In this document: in pieces, positions 1-8,768 of the stretch
How positions within the stretch are numbered: position 1 is the stretch's first letter
Layout of the letters: every line of letters begins with the position of its first letter
DNA from: Verrucomicrobiota bacterium
GTDB taxonomy: Bacteria; Verrucomicrobiota; Verrucomicrobiia; Limisphaerales; JADLHS01
NCBI GenBank assembly: GCA_029573725.1
Contig: JAKQDQ010000028.1
Span: 124,001-188,000, forward strand
Reading direction: 5' to 3'
DNA: 64,000 bases
The notes under the pieces: generated by a model
Told to the model about the DNA's origin: nothing
Databases searched by the model: none
Seen by the model: only the letters and a program-made list of their open reading frames with translations
Translations under genes and position numbers: made by a program

Positions 1-36
1 AGAGTCAGGCTGCGGTGCAAACCAATGATGCAGCGG

Positions 37-2802
37 TTACGGATAAACCAGCCGGAAGAACTGCGATCCCGTTGCTGGCACGGTGTACTCGTAGGTCCCG
101 CCATCCGAGGTGATTCCGGTATTGATCTCCGTCCAGACCGGCGTGGTGAGGCTTGGACTGCTCTCCAGGCGATACGGAATGAACGGCCACGTAAGCGTAA
201 CCGAATTGCCGGACTGCGTCAGATTGAGGCGCGGTTCGGCCGTGGTTACCAAGAAGTTATCAAAGATGGCATCTCCCGGCACCAAGTTGGCGCCGTCGTT
301 ACCGGCGACAATCAATCCCACCAGACCGCTGGAGTAATTGGCGCCCGGGTCGTTGGCATAGACGGTCTTGATGGGAGTGGACAAGTCGGGGAATTCATAA
401 ATTCTTCCCTCGAAATTGCTCCCCTGGCCAATAAAGACGAACCGATAATGCTGACCCCGTTCCAAGTGCAGAGCACTGTTATTCGTTTCCAGCTGGCCCA
501 TAGGCGCCTCGGCCTGCAACCAGGAAATATCCAAGTCGCCATTCTCCGTGCCGGGCAGCGGATCTCCGCCGGGTTCCCAACTGAAGAGATACCCTCCGGT
601 TGTGCCAAAACCCGGGGTGTTGATGCGGGCAGCAATACCAAAGGCCTGCCGCACGGTATCGTCGAAGTCCAACAGGTCCACCGAAGCGTAAAAGTCGGAA
701 TAAATGTTGCCCGCCAGGAAGCTGCCTGCTCGCGACGGACCGTAGTAATCGAAGGGCTGCGCCGGCGTGTAGATATGATACACCCCGCCGGTGGTGATAA
801 AGCTGGAAGCCAGGTACGGATCCCCCGCTGTCGGGAAGATCGGATCATAATGCTGCCAGGCCGGAGCGCTGTCGTTGCCGTCGTTGAAGTTGTCAAACAC
901 CGTGGGCGGCAGCACCGGGTACACGATCGTTGGACTGTCGCTCGTCGGCACCAGCAACAGGTAGTCCAGGTCAATCAGCCGCTCGTCCTTGACGGCGGTC
1001 CCGCCGATGGTCAGCCGCAGCGTTTTGAGTCCGGAAAGGTTCAGCACGGCCGGCACGCTGCCCGCCATCAAGGGAACATACTTGTAATTGAGCCGCATCA
1101 TGTGATTCCCAATGTCGAAGCTGCCATAACGCACCGTGGATTGCCCGGGTTGGGTCGGGTCGCTGGTGACTTGATCCAGGTAAACTGTGGTTGCGCCAAA
1201 ACTGCTGCAGCGCAAATACACATGGTAATTCGTCGGGGTAAAGCTGCGCGTGTAATTCATCCAGTCACCCGGCGAGGTCAACTTCACCTGGTACTCCCAG
1301 ACTTGCGCTGCGGTATATTTCGACCGCTGCGTACTGTGAATGCGTTGGGGGGGAGTATTGGAATAATTATCGGTGATGTCGCCCGCTTCATCGCGGCTGA
1401 GGGTCGTGGTAGATCCTTGAGTGATCATGACCCGATCCTGCGAACGATATTCCGCAAAAATGGCATTCATAAATCCGCCGGGCTTTGAGTAATCCACGCC
1501 TTCAAGACCTTGAGTGCCGTAATACCCGCTGCCACTGCCCCCGACGACCACTTCATTGTAATCCAGTCCGGAAACCGGAATGGGATCCGCTTGATACTGC
1601 CCGCCGGACACCAGGTCGGTGGAGTAATTGTAATCCTCGGCTTCAATCGTCTTCTGGGCCGCCACATAGGCGTCGGAGAAGGTGTCGAACCAGAAGGTGT
1701 TGGTGGATTTCAGGTTGCCGGATGTATCTTCCAGTTCAATGCGGGCACTATAAAGCGTATTGGCCTGCAACGTGCCGGCAGCAGTGCTGAAGCTGACCGT
1801 GCTGGCATTGGCGGGCAACGGGGCCAGGGCCGCGGAAGCGTCCACCCCGTTCAAGTATAATTTTGTGGCGCTGGCGTTGATCAAATCCGCCGTGAGCGTC
1901 TGGGCGGTGAAACTAATGCCGGCCGCCGGGTCGTGGAAATTCGCCCACCGATCTCCGGGGACCCGAGCGGTCACGATCGGGGTCCCGGCAACGGGATGGG
2001 CGATCGCCGGCGCCAGGGCCGTGTTGGGGTCGCTGGCGGCGGCCAGGTAATTATCAATTGTGACGTCGGTCACGCCGCTCGTCCCGTCGCGGCTGAACGA
2101 CAAGAAACCGCACTGTCCGCTCGCGTAAGTCGAAGCGGTATCCTCAAAATAAATGGTCACCAGAGGTTTGGTGAGATCCGCCAAATCGTAAACCTCGCCT
2201 TTCATCACAAAACCGGTGCATTGAAAAATCATCCGGTAAGCATGGCCGTGTTCAAGAGTCAGTTCCGCCGCCGCCGCGGTTGCGGTGGCGAAATTCGGAA
2301 ACACCGTGTTGATTTGCAACTGACCGCCCTTCCTGTCGCCGGCCTTATCACCATCCTGCAGAACGTCATAATTCAGAATATACCCCGTGGCTTCAGCCAA
2401 CCCTGCGGCGCCTGCCGGGGTCCAACGGCCGAAGAGCACGAACCCCTGATCCAGGTCGGCCCAATCAACGACGTCCAATGATACGTAGAAATCAGTGTAG
2501 TTGTTAGGTTGCGAGATGGCCAGGGCCGCCGGGGCTGCACCCGGTGCCGGGGCCGCCTGAATGCGGACGCCTTTGCCATTCCCCACGTCCGGAAACGTCA
2601 CGTTTTGCGGGAAGAATTGCGATCTTTGCCAGGGTGCATTCAAGGCACCGGAATCGAAGTTATCTGACTGGGCTTGCACTCCAACCTGCCAGCCCAGCAC
2701 GGTGAGCGACAGCAGCGCGGCCGTCGTATGACGTAGTTTGGAATACAAGAACTTCCGAGCGCACGGGATCTGGCCTGAACAGGCCTCACAAGTTTTTTTC
2801 AT
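37..2802 (-). CDS. Large secreted protein with two LamG-like domains and a CBM-like middle
   Basis: A 921-residue exported protein of unknown function. A basic N-terminus and hydrophobic stretch (about residues 22-44, ending VGVQAQ) look like a signal peptide. Residues ~46-255 and ~640-850 look like two copies of one jelly-roll module: both open with DNF and pass through a TDFY/SDFY strand and an EHGHAYR/ERGQHYR strand. Between them, from about residue 385 (IEAEDYN), is a segment resembling a CBM6/35-type carbohydrate-binding module. The last ~65 residues form a short beta-domain ending SQFFRLVYP, a tail also seen in the protein at 16236-17057. No catalytic residues are recognisable. The ATG at 2802 precedes the signal directly. 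Polysaccharide or surface binding is an inference from these folds. Confidence 0.75.
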   Translation of the reverse strand: MKKTCEACSGQIPCARKFLYSKLRHTTAALLSLTVLGWQVGVQAQSDNFDSGALNAPWQRSQFFPQNVTFPDVGNGKGVRIQAAPAPGAAPAALAISQPNNYTDFYVSLDVVDWADLDQGFVLFGRWTPAGAAGLAEATGYILNYDVLQDGDKAGDRKGGQLQINTVFPNFATATAAAAELTLEHGHAYRMIFQCTGFVMKGEVYDLADLTKPLVTIYFEDTASTYASGQCGFLSFSRDGTSGVTDVTIDNYLAAASDPNTALAPAIAHPVAGTPIVTARVPGDRWANFHDPAAGISFTAQTLTADLINASATKLYLNGVDASAALAPLPANASTVSFSTAAGTLQANTLYSARIELEDTSGNLKSTNTFWFDTFSDAYVAAQKTIEAEDYNYSTDLVSGGQYQADPIPVSGLDYNEVVVGGSGSGYYGTQGLEGVDYSKPGGFMNAIFAEYRSQDRVMITQGSTTTLSRDEAGDITDNYSNTPPQRIHSTQRSKYTAAQVWEYQVKLTSPGDWMNYTRSFTPTNYHVYLRCSSFGATTVYLDQVTSDPTQPGQSTVRYGSFDIGNHMMRLNYKYVPLMAGSVPAVLNLSGLKTLRLTIGGTAVKDERLIDLDYLLLVPTSDSPTIVYPVLPPTVFDNFNDGNDSAPAWQHYDPIFPTAGDPYLASSFITTGGVYHIYTPAQPFDYYGPSRAGSFLAGNIYSDFYASVDLLDFDDTVRQAFGIAARINTPGFGTTGGYLFSWEPGGDPLPGTENGDLDISWLQAEAPMGQLETNNSALHLERGQHYRFVFIGQGSNFEGRIYEFPDLSTPIKTVYANDPGANYSSGLVGLIVAGNDGANLVPGDAIFDNFLVTTAEPRLNLTQSGNSVTLTWPFIPYRLESSPSLTTPVWTEINTGITSDGGTYEYTVPATGSQFFRLVYP

Positions 2803-2992
2803 ACGGTTTGAATTAATTATTCTGGGTTGAATCTGTGGGGAGACTAAGTGACGCCCCTCTCGTGGTCAACAGGATTTTTTGCGGATTTTTAGGGAAATGC
2901 CCCGGGCCACCCGTCACAATCCATGCGGGGTCGCCGGATTAAAATCTTTGGTTGAACTTTATCACGTAAACAGGCATCTATGCCTTGTGCGG

Positions 2993-3394
2993 ATGCTCCA
3001 ACGAGCCTTGGCCCTGATCCTGGCAACCCTGTGGTTGCCGATGACCTCGCATTGTCTGTTGTTTGAGGCGGTCATCCAGGCCGAGTTCCTTGCCTGCGCC
3101 ACCCCTGCGGACACGGAGTCCTCTCCCCTTCCCGCCTCGAAGTCCCCGGACTGCAACCAGGACTCATGTCAGGTGGTGGAAAACGCCCAGTACAAATCCT
3201 CGGCTGCACGGTTGGCGGTGCCGCCGCTGGTGGACCAGTTGTTGTTCGAAATTCCGGCGCTCCTTTCCCCGACCGTCAAGGCCCTGCGCACCGGGACCGG
3301 TTCGTCCGCTGAGAATCGCGCCTGGCTGGCAGCGTCGTGGCAATTCATTGCGCGCACGGCGCCGTCACCGCGCGCACCTTCCGGCCTTTCCTAA
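2993..3394 (+). CDS. Small Cys-containing exported protein heading the metal-efflux operon
   Basis: A 133-residue protein with no assigned family. The ATG at 2993 is preferred over upstream starts because it places a hydrophobic helix (LALILATLWLP) at the N-terminus as a signal or anchor. The mature part carries scattered cysteines, including a C-x4-C pair (CNQDSC) near residue 60, plus C at ~21 and ~35. It lies about 100 bp upstream of the efflux channel gene on the same strand, so it is probably the first gene of the operon. A role as a periplasmic metal sensor or chaperone is only inferred from position and cysteines. Two other small Cys/His proteins sit in the putative zinc cluster at 15039 and 17266. 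Confidence 0.6.
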   Translation: MLQRALALILATLWLPMTSHCLLFEAVIQAEFLACATPADTESSPLPASKSPDCNQDSCQVVENAQYKSSAARLAVPPLVDQLLFEIPALLSPTVKALRTGTGSSAENRAWLAASWQFIARTAPSPRAPSGLS

Positions 3395-3491
3395 TTCCTC
3401 TGGACGAGATGGTTTCCCTGGTCGTTGCGGCCGTTGCCGGGTCGCGACGAAGTTTCTGTCTGGCTGCTGCTCCTGTCCCTGATTTTGAATT

Positions 3492-4796
3492 ATGAAGATT
3501 TTGGCTGTAAGCCCGCTCTGCATTGTCATCGGCGTAATGCTCAACATTTCTCCCCCGGCGGTGGAAGCCACACAGGTCTCCCCGCCCAGCCGATCCCTCA
3601 ACGCGCTGGTCACCGAAGCGTTGGAAATGAACCCGGAATTAAAATTCTACGACGCGGAAATAGCCGCCGCACAGGCCGGGAGGCGGGCGGCCGGGCAGCC
3701 GGACAATCCGGAAATCAGTGCCGATCTCGGTCATAAACGCGTGACGGACACGGGGTTTTCCGGCGAGGGCGTGGCGTGGTCGGTGTCGGTCGTGCAACCT
3801 CTGGAGTGGCCCGGGCGACTCAGCTTGCGCAAGGCCATCGCCAACCAAAACCTGCAGTTGGCCGAACTGGGGCGTCAACGCTTTCGTGCTGCGCTCGCCG
3901 GTCGCATTCGGACGCTGGGCTACGGACTGTTCGCCGCACAGGAAAAAGCCGCGGCGGCGGCGGAAGTGGCGGCGCGCTTCAAAGCCCTGCGGGAAGTGCT
4001 GGTGCAGCGGGAGCCCAGCGGACTGACCCCGTTGCTGGAAACCCGGATCATTGAGGCGACCGAGTTGAACGCCGAATCCAAGGCCACCGCGGCGGCGTTA
4101 AGCCGCGACGCCGCCCTGCTGGAATTGAACCAGCTCCGTGGCGCACCACCGGATGCTGCGCTGACAGTGGCGTCCACCCCGTTGAATTTCCACACCCTGG
4201 AACCCCGGTCCGTCCTGCTGGCCCGGGCGCGCACAAACAATTTTGAACTGCGCGCGCGCGAGCTGGAGCTGGCCCAGCAGGGTCTGCGTGAAGACCTGGC
4301 CAAACATGCGCGCTATCCGGCGCTGCGCATCGGGCCCACCTACTCCGAAGAAACTGCGGGGCACGAGCAGGAGCGGGTTTTGAGCCTGGGCATTTCGTTG
4401 CCGCTGCCCTTGTGGGATCGCAACCAGGGTGAAATCGGCGCGGCACGCGCCCGCCGGTTGCAGGCGGAGACCGCACTGGCCGTGGCCGAACGCGAATTGG
4501 AACGCCAGGTGATCGCCGCCGCTCAGACTTACGAAGCGAAAGTGCGTGAAATGGAGAAGTGGCATCCGGACTCGGTACAGCACTTCAAGGAAGCCGCCGC
4601 GCTGGCCGACCGGCATTATCGCCTGGGCGCGGTGCCGATCTCCACTTATGTGGAGCTGCAGAAACAATATCTGGAAGCAGTGGAAAATCTGCTGGACACC
4701 CGGCGCGAAGCCCTGGCGGCTGCGGTCCAACTGGAATGTTTGAGCGGCCTGCCCGCGCCTTTGGTGCAAGCGCCGGATTCCGAGGTGACCCCATGA
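3492..4796 (+). CDS. TolC-family outer membrane efflux channel (CzcC/CusC type)
   Basis: A 434-residue outer membrane factor of a tripartite heavy-metal efflux pump. It has an N-terminal signal peptide ending around AVEA and two repeated OEP halves rich in Ala/Leu/Glu/Arg heptads, as expected for the alpha-barrel (for example around LARARTNNFELRARELELAQ). The motif LSLGISLPLPLWDRNQGE, near the start of the second half, is typical of CzcC/CusC-like channels. Its TGA stop overlaps the ATG of the adaptor gene (ATGA at 4793-4796), so the two are translationally coupled. It would connect the inner-membrane RND pump to the outside. Confidence 0.9.
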   Translation: MKILAVSPLCIVIGVMLNISPPAVEATQVSPPSRSLNALVTEALEMNPELKFYDAEIAAAQAGRRAAGQPDNPEISADLGHKRVTDTGFSGEGVAWSVSVVQPLEWPGRLSLRKAIANQNLQLAELGRQRFRAALAGRIRTLGYGLFAAQEKAAAAAEVAARFKALREVLVQREPSGLTPLLETRIIEATELNAESKATAAALSRDAALLELNQLRGAPPDAALTVASTPLNFHTLEPRSVLLARARTNNFELRARELELAQQGLREDLAKHARYPALRIGPTYSEETAGHEQERVLSLGISLPLPLWDRNQGEIGAARARRLQAETALAVAERELERQVIAAAQTYEAKVREMEKWHPDSVQHFKEAAALADRHYRLGAVPISTYVELQKQYLEAVENLLDTRREALAAAVQLECLSGLPAPLVQAPDSEVTP

Positions 4797-5554
4797 GAAA
4801 GGTCTGGCTCCTTCCCCTGCTGGTCGTCTGGTGCTGGGTGGGCGGTTGCGAACGCGCGGCAGATCCCGCCGCGGCTCCTGAGGCACATGCGCACGACACC
4901 GAATCGCCCTCCGGCGCCACATTTGAAGCAGGACGCGGCATTATTTTAACGGAGGAGACACGCGAAATCCTCGGGGTCACCACCTCCCCGGTCGGGCAAC
5001 AAAACCTGCCGGTGCAGACCCGCTTCAACCTGCAGGTGTTTGATGAAAAACACCACCACTCCATTCAGGAGACGGATCACACCGGCTGCGACGTTTACGG
5101 AGCCGGTTTTCTGCCCCCGGAAAAGGCCGCCGCCATTTCCCCGGGCGAAACAGTGGAAATCATCATGCCTGATCAGACCGTGCTGGGCGGCAGAGTGCTG
5201 GCCGTCGAGCCGGCGCGAACCCTCGCTGAAGCGGAAGTCATTGTCGGGCTGACCAATGCGGCGCATCAAATCAAACCGGGGGAATTTTTGTCCGCCCGGA
5301 TCACCCAGGCACGGGACATGGCGGTGCTGACGATTCCGCGCGCGGCGCGCCTGCAGACTTCCGAAGGCACATTTGTTTACCGCGCCGGGCATGGCGCCTA
5401 CGCCCGCATCCCGGTCACAATCGGCGCGGAAGCCCGCGACCAGCTGGAGGTCACCGCGGGCTTGCAGCCCGGGGACACCGTCGTCACGCATCCGGTCGAA
5501 GCGCTGTATTTGATTGAACTGCGGATCACCAAGGGCGGCGGTCACGCCCACTAA
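4793..5554 (+). CDS. Short RND periplasmic adaptor lipoprotein (CusB/CzcB-like, no alpha-hairpin)
   Basis: A 253-residue membrane-fusion protein. The N-terminus ends in a lipobox (VGGC, Cys19), so it is a lipoprotein. Beta-barrel and membrane-proximal strands are recognisable (GETVEIIMPDQ, LTIPRAARLQ, GLQPGDTVVTHPVEAL). The usual adaptor is 350-500 residues with a coiled-coil hairpin inside a split lipoyl domain. Here the chain runs from the N-terminal strands to the barrel with no room for a hairpin. Metal-binding-type histidines cluster at ~87-89 (HHH), at AHAH (31-34) and at the C-terminal GGGHAH. It overlaps the channel gene by 4 bp and is followed 7 bp later by the pump. Family membership is firm; metal specificity is not. 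Confidence 0.85.
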   Translation: MRKVWLLPLLVVWCWVGGCERAADPAAAPEAHAHDTESPSGATFEAGRGIILTEETREILGVTTSPVGQQNLPVQTRFNLQVFDEKHHHSIQETDHTGCDVYGAGFLPPEKAAAISPGETVEIIMPDQTVLGGRVLAVEPARTLAEAEVIVGLTNAAHQIKPGEFLSARITQARDMAVLTIPRAARLQTSEGTFVYRAGHGAYARIPVTIGAEARDQLEVTAGLQPGDTVVTHPVEALYLIELRITKGGGHAH

Positions 5555-5561
5555 TTTTTCC

Positions 5562-8500
5562 ATGTTAAACCGGCTCCTTGAATTTTCCGTCCGCCAGCGG
5601 GTGTTTGTGGTGGCGGCCACCCTGGTGTTGATCGGCATCGGAGTGCATTCCGCGCTGCGTCTGCCCATTGACGCCGTGCCGGACATTACGAATGTGCAGG
5701 TGCAGATCAACACCTCCGTGCCCGCGCTGGCCCCCGAGGAAATCGAGAAGCTGGTGACGTTCCCCATTGAGAACGAACTGGCCGGCATCCCTGGACTCAC
5801 CGAATCCCGGTCGCTCTCCAAGTTCGGTCTGTCCCAAGTGACGCTCGTCTTCGCAGACGGGACGGACCTCTACCGCTCGCGGCAACTGGTCAGCGAACGC
5901 CTCCAGGCGGTGCTGGAGGAACTGCCGGCCGGGCTCACCCCCAAACTGGCCCCGATCAGCACCGGACTGGGGGAAATCTACTACTACGTGGTGGACTATG
6001 CCCCGGGGGCGACCAACAAGCCCGCCACCCGCCAGGAGCAGTTGATGGAGCTGAAATTGATCCACGACTACCAGATCAAACCGCGCCTGCGCGCCACCCC
6101 GGGCCTGGCAGAGGTGAACGCCCAGGGCGGCTACGAAAAACAGATCGTCATCCAGCCCCATCCCGACAAACTGAAAAGCGTGGGCATGTCCTTCAGCGAG
6201 ATCGCGGCCGCCGTTGCCGAGAATGTGGAGAATGCCGGAGGCAGCGTGATTCAACTGGGCGGCGAACAAGTGGCGGTGCGCGCGGCGGGTCGGGTGCAAA
6301 CCATCGCCGACATTGAACGGCTGCCCCTCAAGTTCGGCGCGCGCCCCACCCCGCTGCGCGTGGGCGACGTGGCGGACGTCGGCATCGGCAGTCCCGTCCG
6401 CACCGGCGCGGCCACCTACAACGGGGAGGAGGCCGTCCTGGGCGGCGCCCTGATGCTGGCCGGCGAAAACAGCCGGGTCGTCGCCAAAGCCGTGGATGAA
6501 AAGCTGCGGGAAATCCAGGCCACCCTGCCGGCCGGAGTGGTGATCATCCCCGTTTACGACCGCACGGTGCTCGTGGACCAAACGATCCGCACCGTGGAAA
6601 AGAGCCTTTTTGAGGGCGCCGTGCTCGTGGTGGCGATTTTGTTCATCATGCTCGGCAACTGGCGCGCCGCCTTGATCGTGTCACTGGCCATTCCCCTGTC
6701 GCTGCTGCTGGCCATGACCGGCATGGTGCAGGGGCGACTGTCCGGAAATTTGATGAGCCTGGGCGCGATTGACTTTGGACTCATCATTGACGGGGCGGTG
6801 GTGATGGTGGAAAACATCATCCGCCACCTGGCGGAAAAGCAGCAGCACTGGCGGCGGCGGCTCTCCGCCCGGGAGCGCGCGCAAGAGGTGCTGGCGGCCG
6901 CCAAGGAAGTGGCCTCGCCAATGTTCTTCGGCGTCCTCATCATCACCGTGGTCTATCTCCCGATCCTTGCCCTGACGGGCATTGAAGGGAAAATGTTCCG
7001 CCCCATGGCGCTCACGGTGATTTTCGCCCTCGTCGGCGCGCTGGTGCTGGCGTTGACCCTCATGCCGGCGCTGTGCTCCTATTTTCTGGGCGGCCGCCTC
7101 CACGCGACGGACAGTTTCCTGGTGCGCCATTTCAAGCAGCTGTACCGGCCGGCATTGAATTTCAGCCTGCGGCATCGCGGGCTGGTGTCCGGTTTCGCGA
7201 TCGCGCTGCTGGTTTTTGCGGGGTACCGGTTCACGCGGCTGGGCGCCGAGTTCATCCCGCAACTGGATGAGGGATCGTTCGCGGCGCACATGATCCGCAC
7301 TGCCAGCATCGGAATTGACGCGAGCGTGGCCATGCAAAAACGCAGCGAGAGGGTGTTGCGCGAAAAGTTTCCGGAAGTGGATTACACCTTCAGCCGGCTG
7401 GGTACCGCCGAGGTGGCCACCGATCCGATGGGAGTCAACGTGGCGGACACCTACATCCTGTTCAAGCCCCGTTCGCAGTGGCGTCAGGTGAACGGCCGGC
7501 CCATCCGCAAGGAGGCGCTCGCCGATTTGATGGCGGCGGAGCTGGGCAAACACGTGCCGGGAGAAACGCATCTGTTCAGTCAGCCCATCGAAATGCGCTT
7601 TAACGAACTGCTCGAGGGCACGCGGGCCGACATCGCGGTGAAAATTTTCGGGCCCGATTTTGCGGAAATCGAACACCTGGCCGAAACTGCGCGGGAGCGG
7701 CTGGAGAACATTCCCGGCGCCGCCGACGTTGAATTCGACGCGCCCGGCAAGGCCCCGCTGCTGGAGATCATTCCGCAACGCGCCGCCATGAGCAAATACA
7801 ACCTCCATGCCGCGGAATTGAACCGGGTGGTCCACACCGCGCTCGCCGGCCAGGCAGTGGGCCGGCTCATCGACGGTCCCCGGCATTATCCGGTCGTGGT
7901 GCGGCTCGCCGACGAACTGCGCACACAACTGGAGGAACTCAAACGCCTGCCCGTACGGGTGGACGACGGCGGCCTGCTGACTTTGGGGCAGGTGGCGGAT
8001 TTTCGCCTCTCCGAACAGGTGGCCACCATTACCCGCGAACTGGGCCAGCGCCGCGCCGCCATCCTGATCAACCTGCGCGGCCGTGACGTGGAGAGTTTTG
8101 TGCGGGAGGCCCGGCAGCAGATGGCCCGGATTGATTTGCCCCCGGGCTATTCCATCGAGTTCGGCGGCCAGTTCAAAAACCTGCAGGCCGCGCGCGCCCG
8201 GCTTCTGGTGGTTGTGCCGGTGGCGCTGGCGCTCATTTTCGTGCTGGTTTTCATGGCGTTGGGCAGTCTGCGACAGACCCTGCTGGTGTCCACCGGCATT
8301 CCCCTGGCCGTCACAGGCGGCGTGCTGGCGTTGTGGCTGCGCGACCTGCCGTTCAGCATCTCGGCGGCGGTCGGCTTCATCGCCTTGTCGGGAGTGGCCG
8401 TGCTGAACGGTTTGGTGATGATTGCTCATTTCAACCAACTGCGCGAGCAGGGTCGCGACGTGGGGGAAAGCGTACGGGAAGGCGCGTTGACGCGATTGCG

Positions 8501-8768
8501 TCCGGTGTTGATGACCGCACTGGTGGCCAGCCTGGGCTTTGTCCCGATGGCGCTGGCGACAGGTGCGGGCGCGGAGGTGCAACGCCCGTTGGCCACGGTG
8601 GTGATCGGCGGCATCCTGAGCTCCACGTTCCTCACCCTGATTCTCCTGCCCAGCCTGTACGAATGGCTGGAGCGCCGCCGGCCGGTTGACTCCGTTCCCG
8701 AAAGCACGACGATCCAGACGCTCCCGCCCGCTCCCGCCACCGGCACCCCACCCTCCGACGCCGCTTAA
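5562..8768 (+). CDS. czcA: Heavy-metal efflux RND pump, CzcA family
   Basis: A 1068-residue inner-membrane proton/metal antiporter of the HME-RND class. The ATG at 5562 starts directly before the first membrane helix (MLNRLLEFSVRQRVF); an in-frame start 48 bp upstream lies inside the adaptor gene. The transmembrane-4 proton-relay signature DFGLIIDGAVVMVEN (about residues 404-418) is the CzcA/CnrA/NccA form rather than the CusA form, which points to divalent cations such as Zn, Co, Cd or Ni. The family landmarks PDITNVQVQINT near the N-terminus and PLSLLLAM in the membrane domain are present, and both halves (~1-520, ~540-1030) are complete. It ends 4 bp into the convergent M48 gene. Confidence 0.95.
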   Translation: MLNRLLEFSVRQRVFVVAATLVLIGIGVHSALRLPIDAVPDITNVQVQINTSVPALAPEEIEKLVTFPIENELAGIPGLTESRSLSKFGLSQVTLVFADGTDLYRSRQLVSERLQAVLEELPAGLTPKLAPISTGLGEIYYYVVDYAPGATNKPATRQEQLMELKLIHDYQIKPRLRATPGLAEVNAQGGYEKQIVIQPHPDKLKSVGMSFSEIAAAVAENVENAGGSVIQLGGEQVAVRAAGRVQTIADIERLPLKFGARPTPLRVGDVADVGIGSPVRTGAATYNGEEAVLGGALMLAGENSRVVAKAVDEKLREIQATLPAGVVIIPVYDRTVLVDQTIRTVEKSLFEGAVLVVAILFIMLGNWRAALIVSLAIPLSLLLAMTGMVQGRLSGNLMSLGAIDFGLIIDGAVVMVENIIRHLAEKQQHWRRRLSARERAQEVLAAAKEVASPMFFGVLIITVVYLPILALTGIEGKMFRPMALTVIFALVGALVLALTLMPALCSYFLGGRLHATDSFLVRHFKQLYRPALNFSLRHRGLVSGFAIALLVFAGYRFTRLGAEFIPQLDEGSFAAHMIRTASIGIDASVAMQKRSERVLREKFPEVDYTFSRLGTAEVATDPMGVNVADTYILFKPRSQWRQVNGRPIRKEALADLMAAELGKHVPGETHLFSQPIEMRFNELLEGTRADIAVKIFGPDFAEIEHLAETARERLENIPGAADVEFDAPGKAPLLEIIPQRAAMSKYNLHAAELNRVVHTALAGQAVGRLIDGPRHYPVVVRLADELRTQLEELKRLPVRVDDGGLLTLGQVADFRLSEQVATITRELGQRRAAILINLRGRDVESFVREARQQMARIDLPPGYSIEFGGQFKNLQAARARLLVVVPVALALIFVLVFMALGSLRQTLLVSTGIPLAVTGGVLALWLRDLPFSISAAVGFIALSGVAVLNGLVMIAHFNQLREQGRDVGESVREGALTRLRPVLMTALVASLGFVPMALATGAGAEVQRPLATVVIGGILSSTFLTLILLPSLYEWLERRRPVDSVPESTTIQTLPPAPATGTPPSDAA

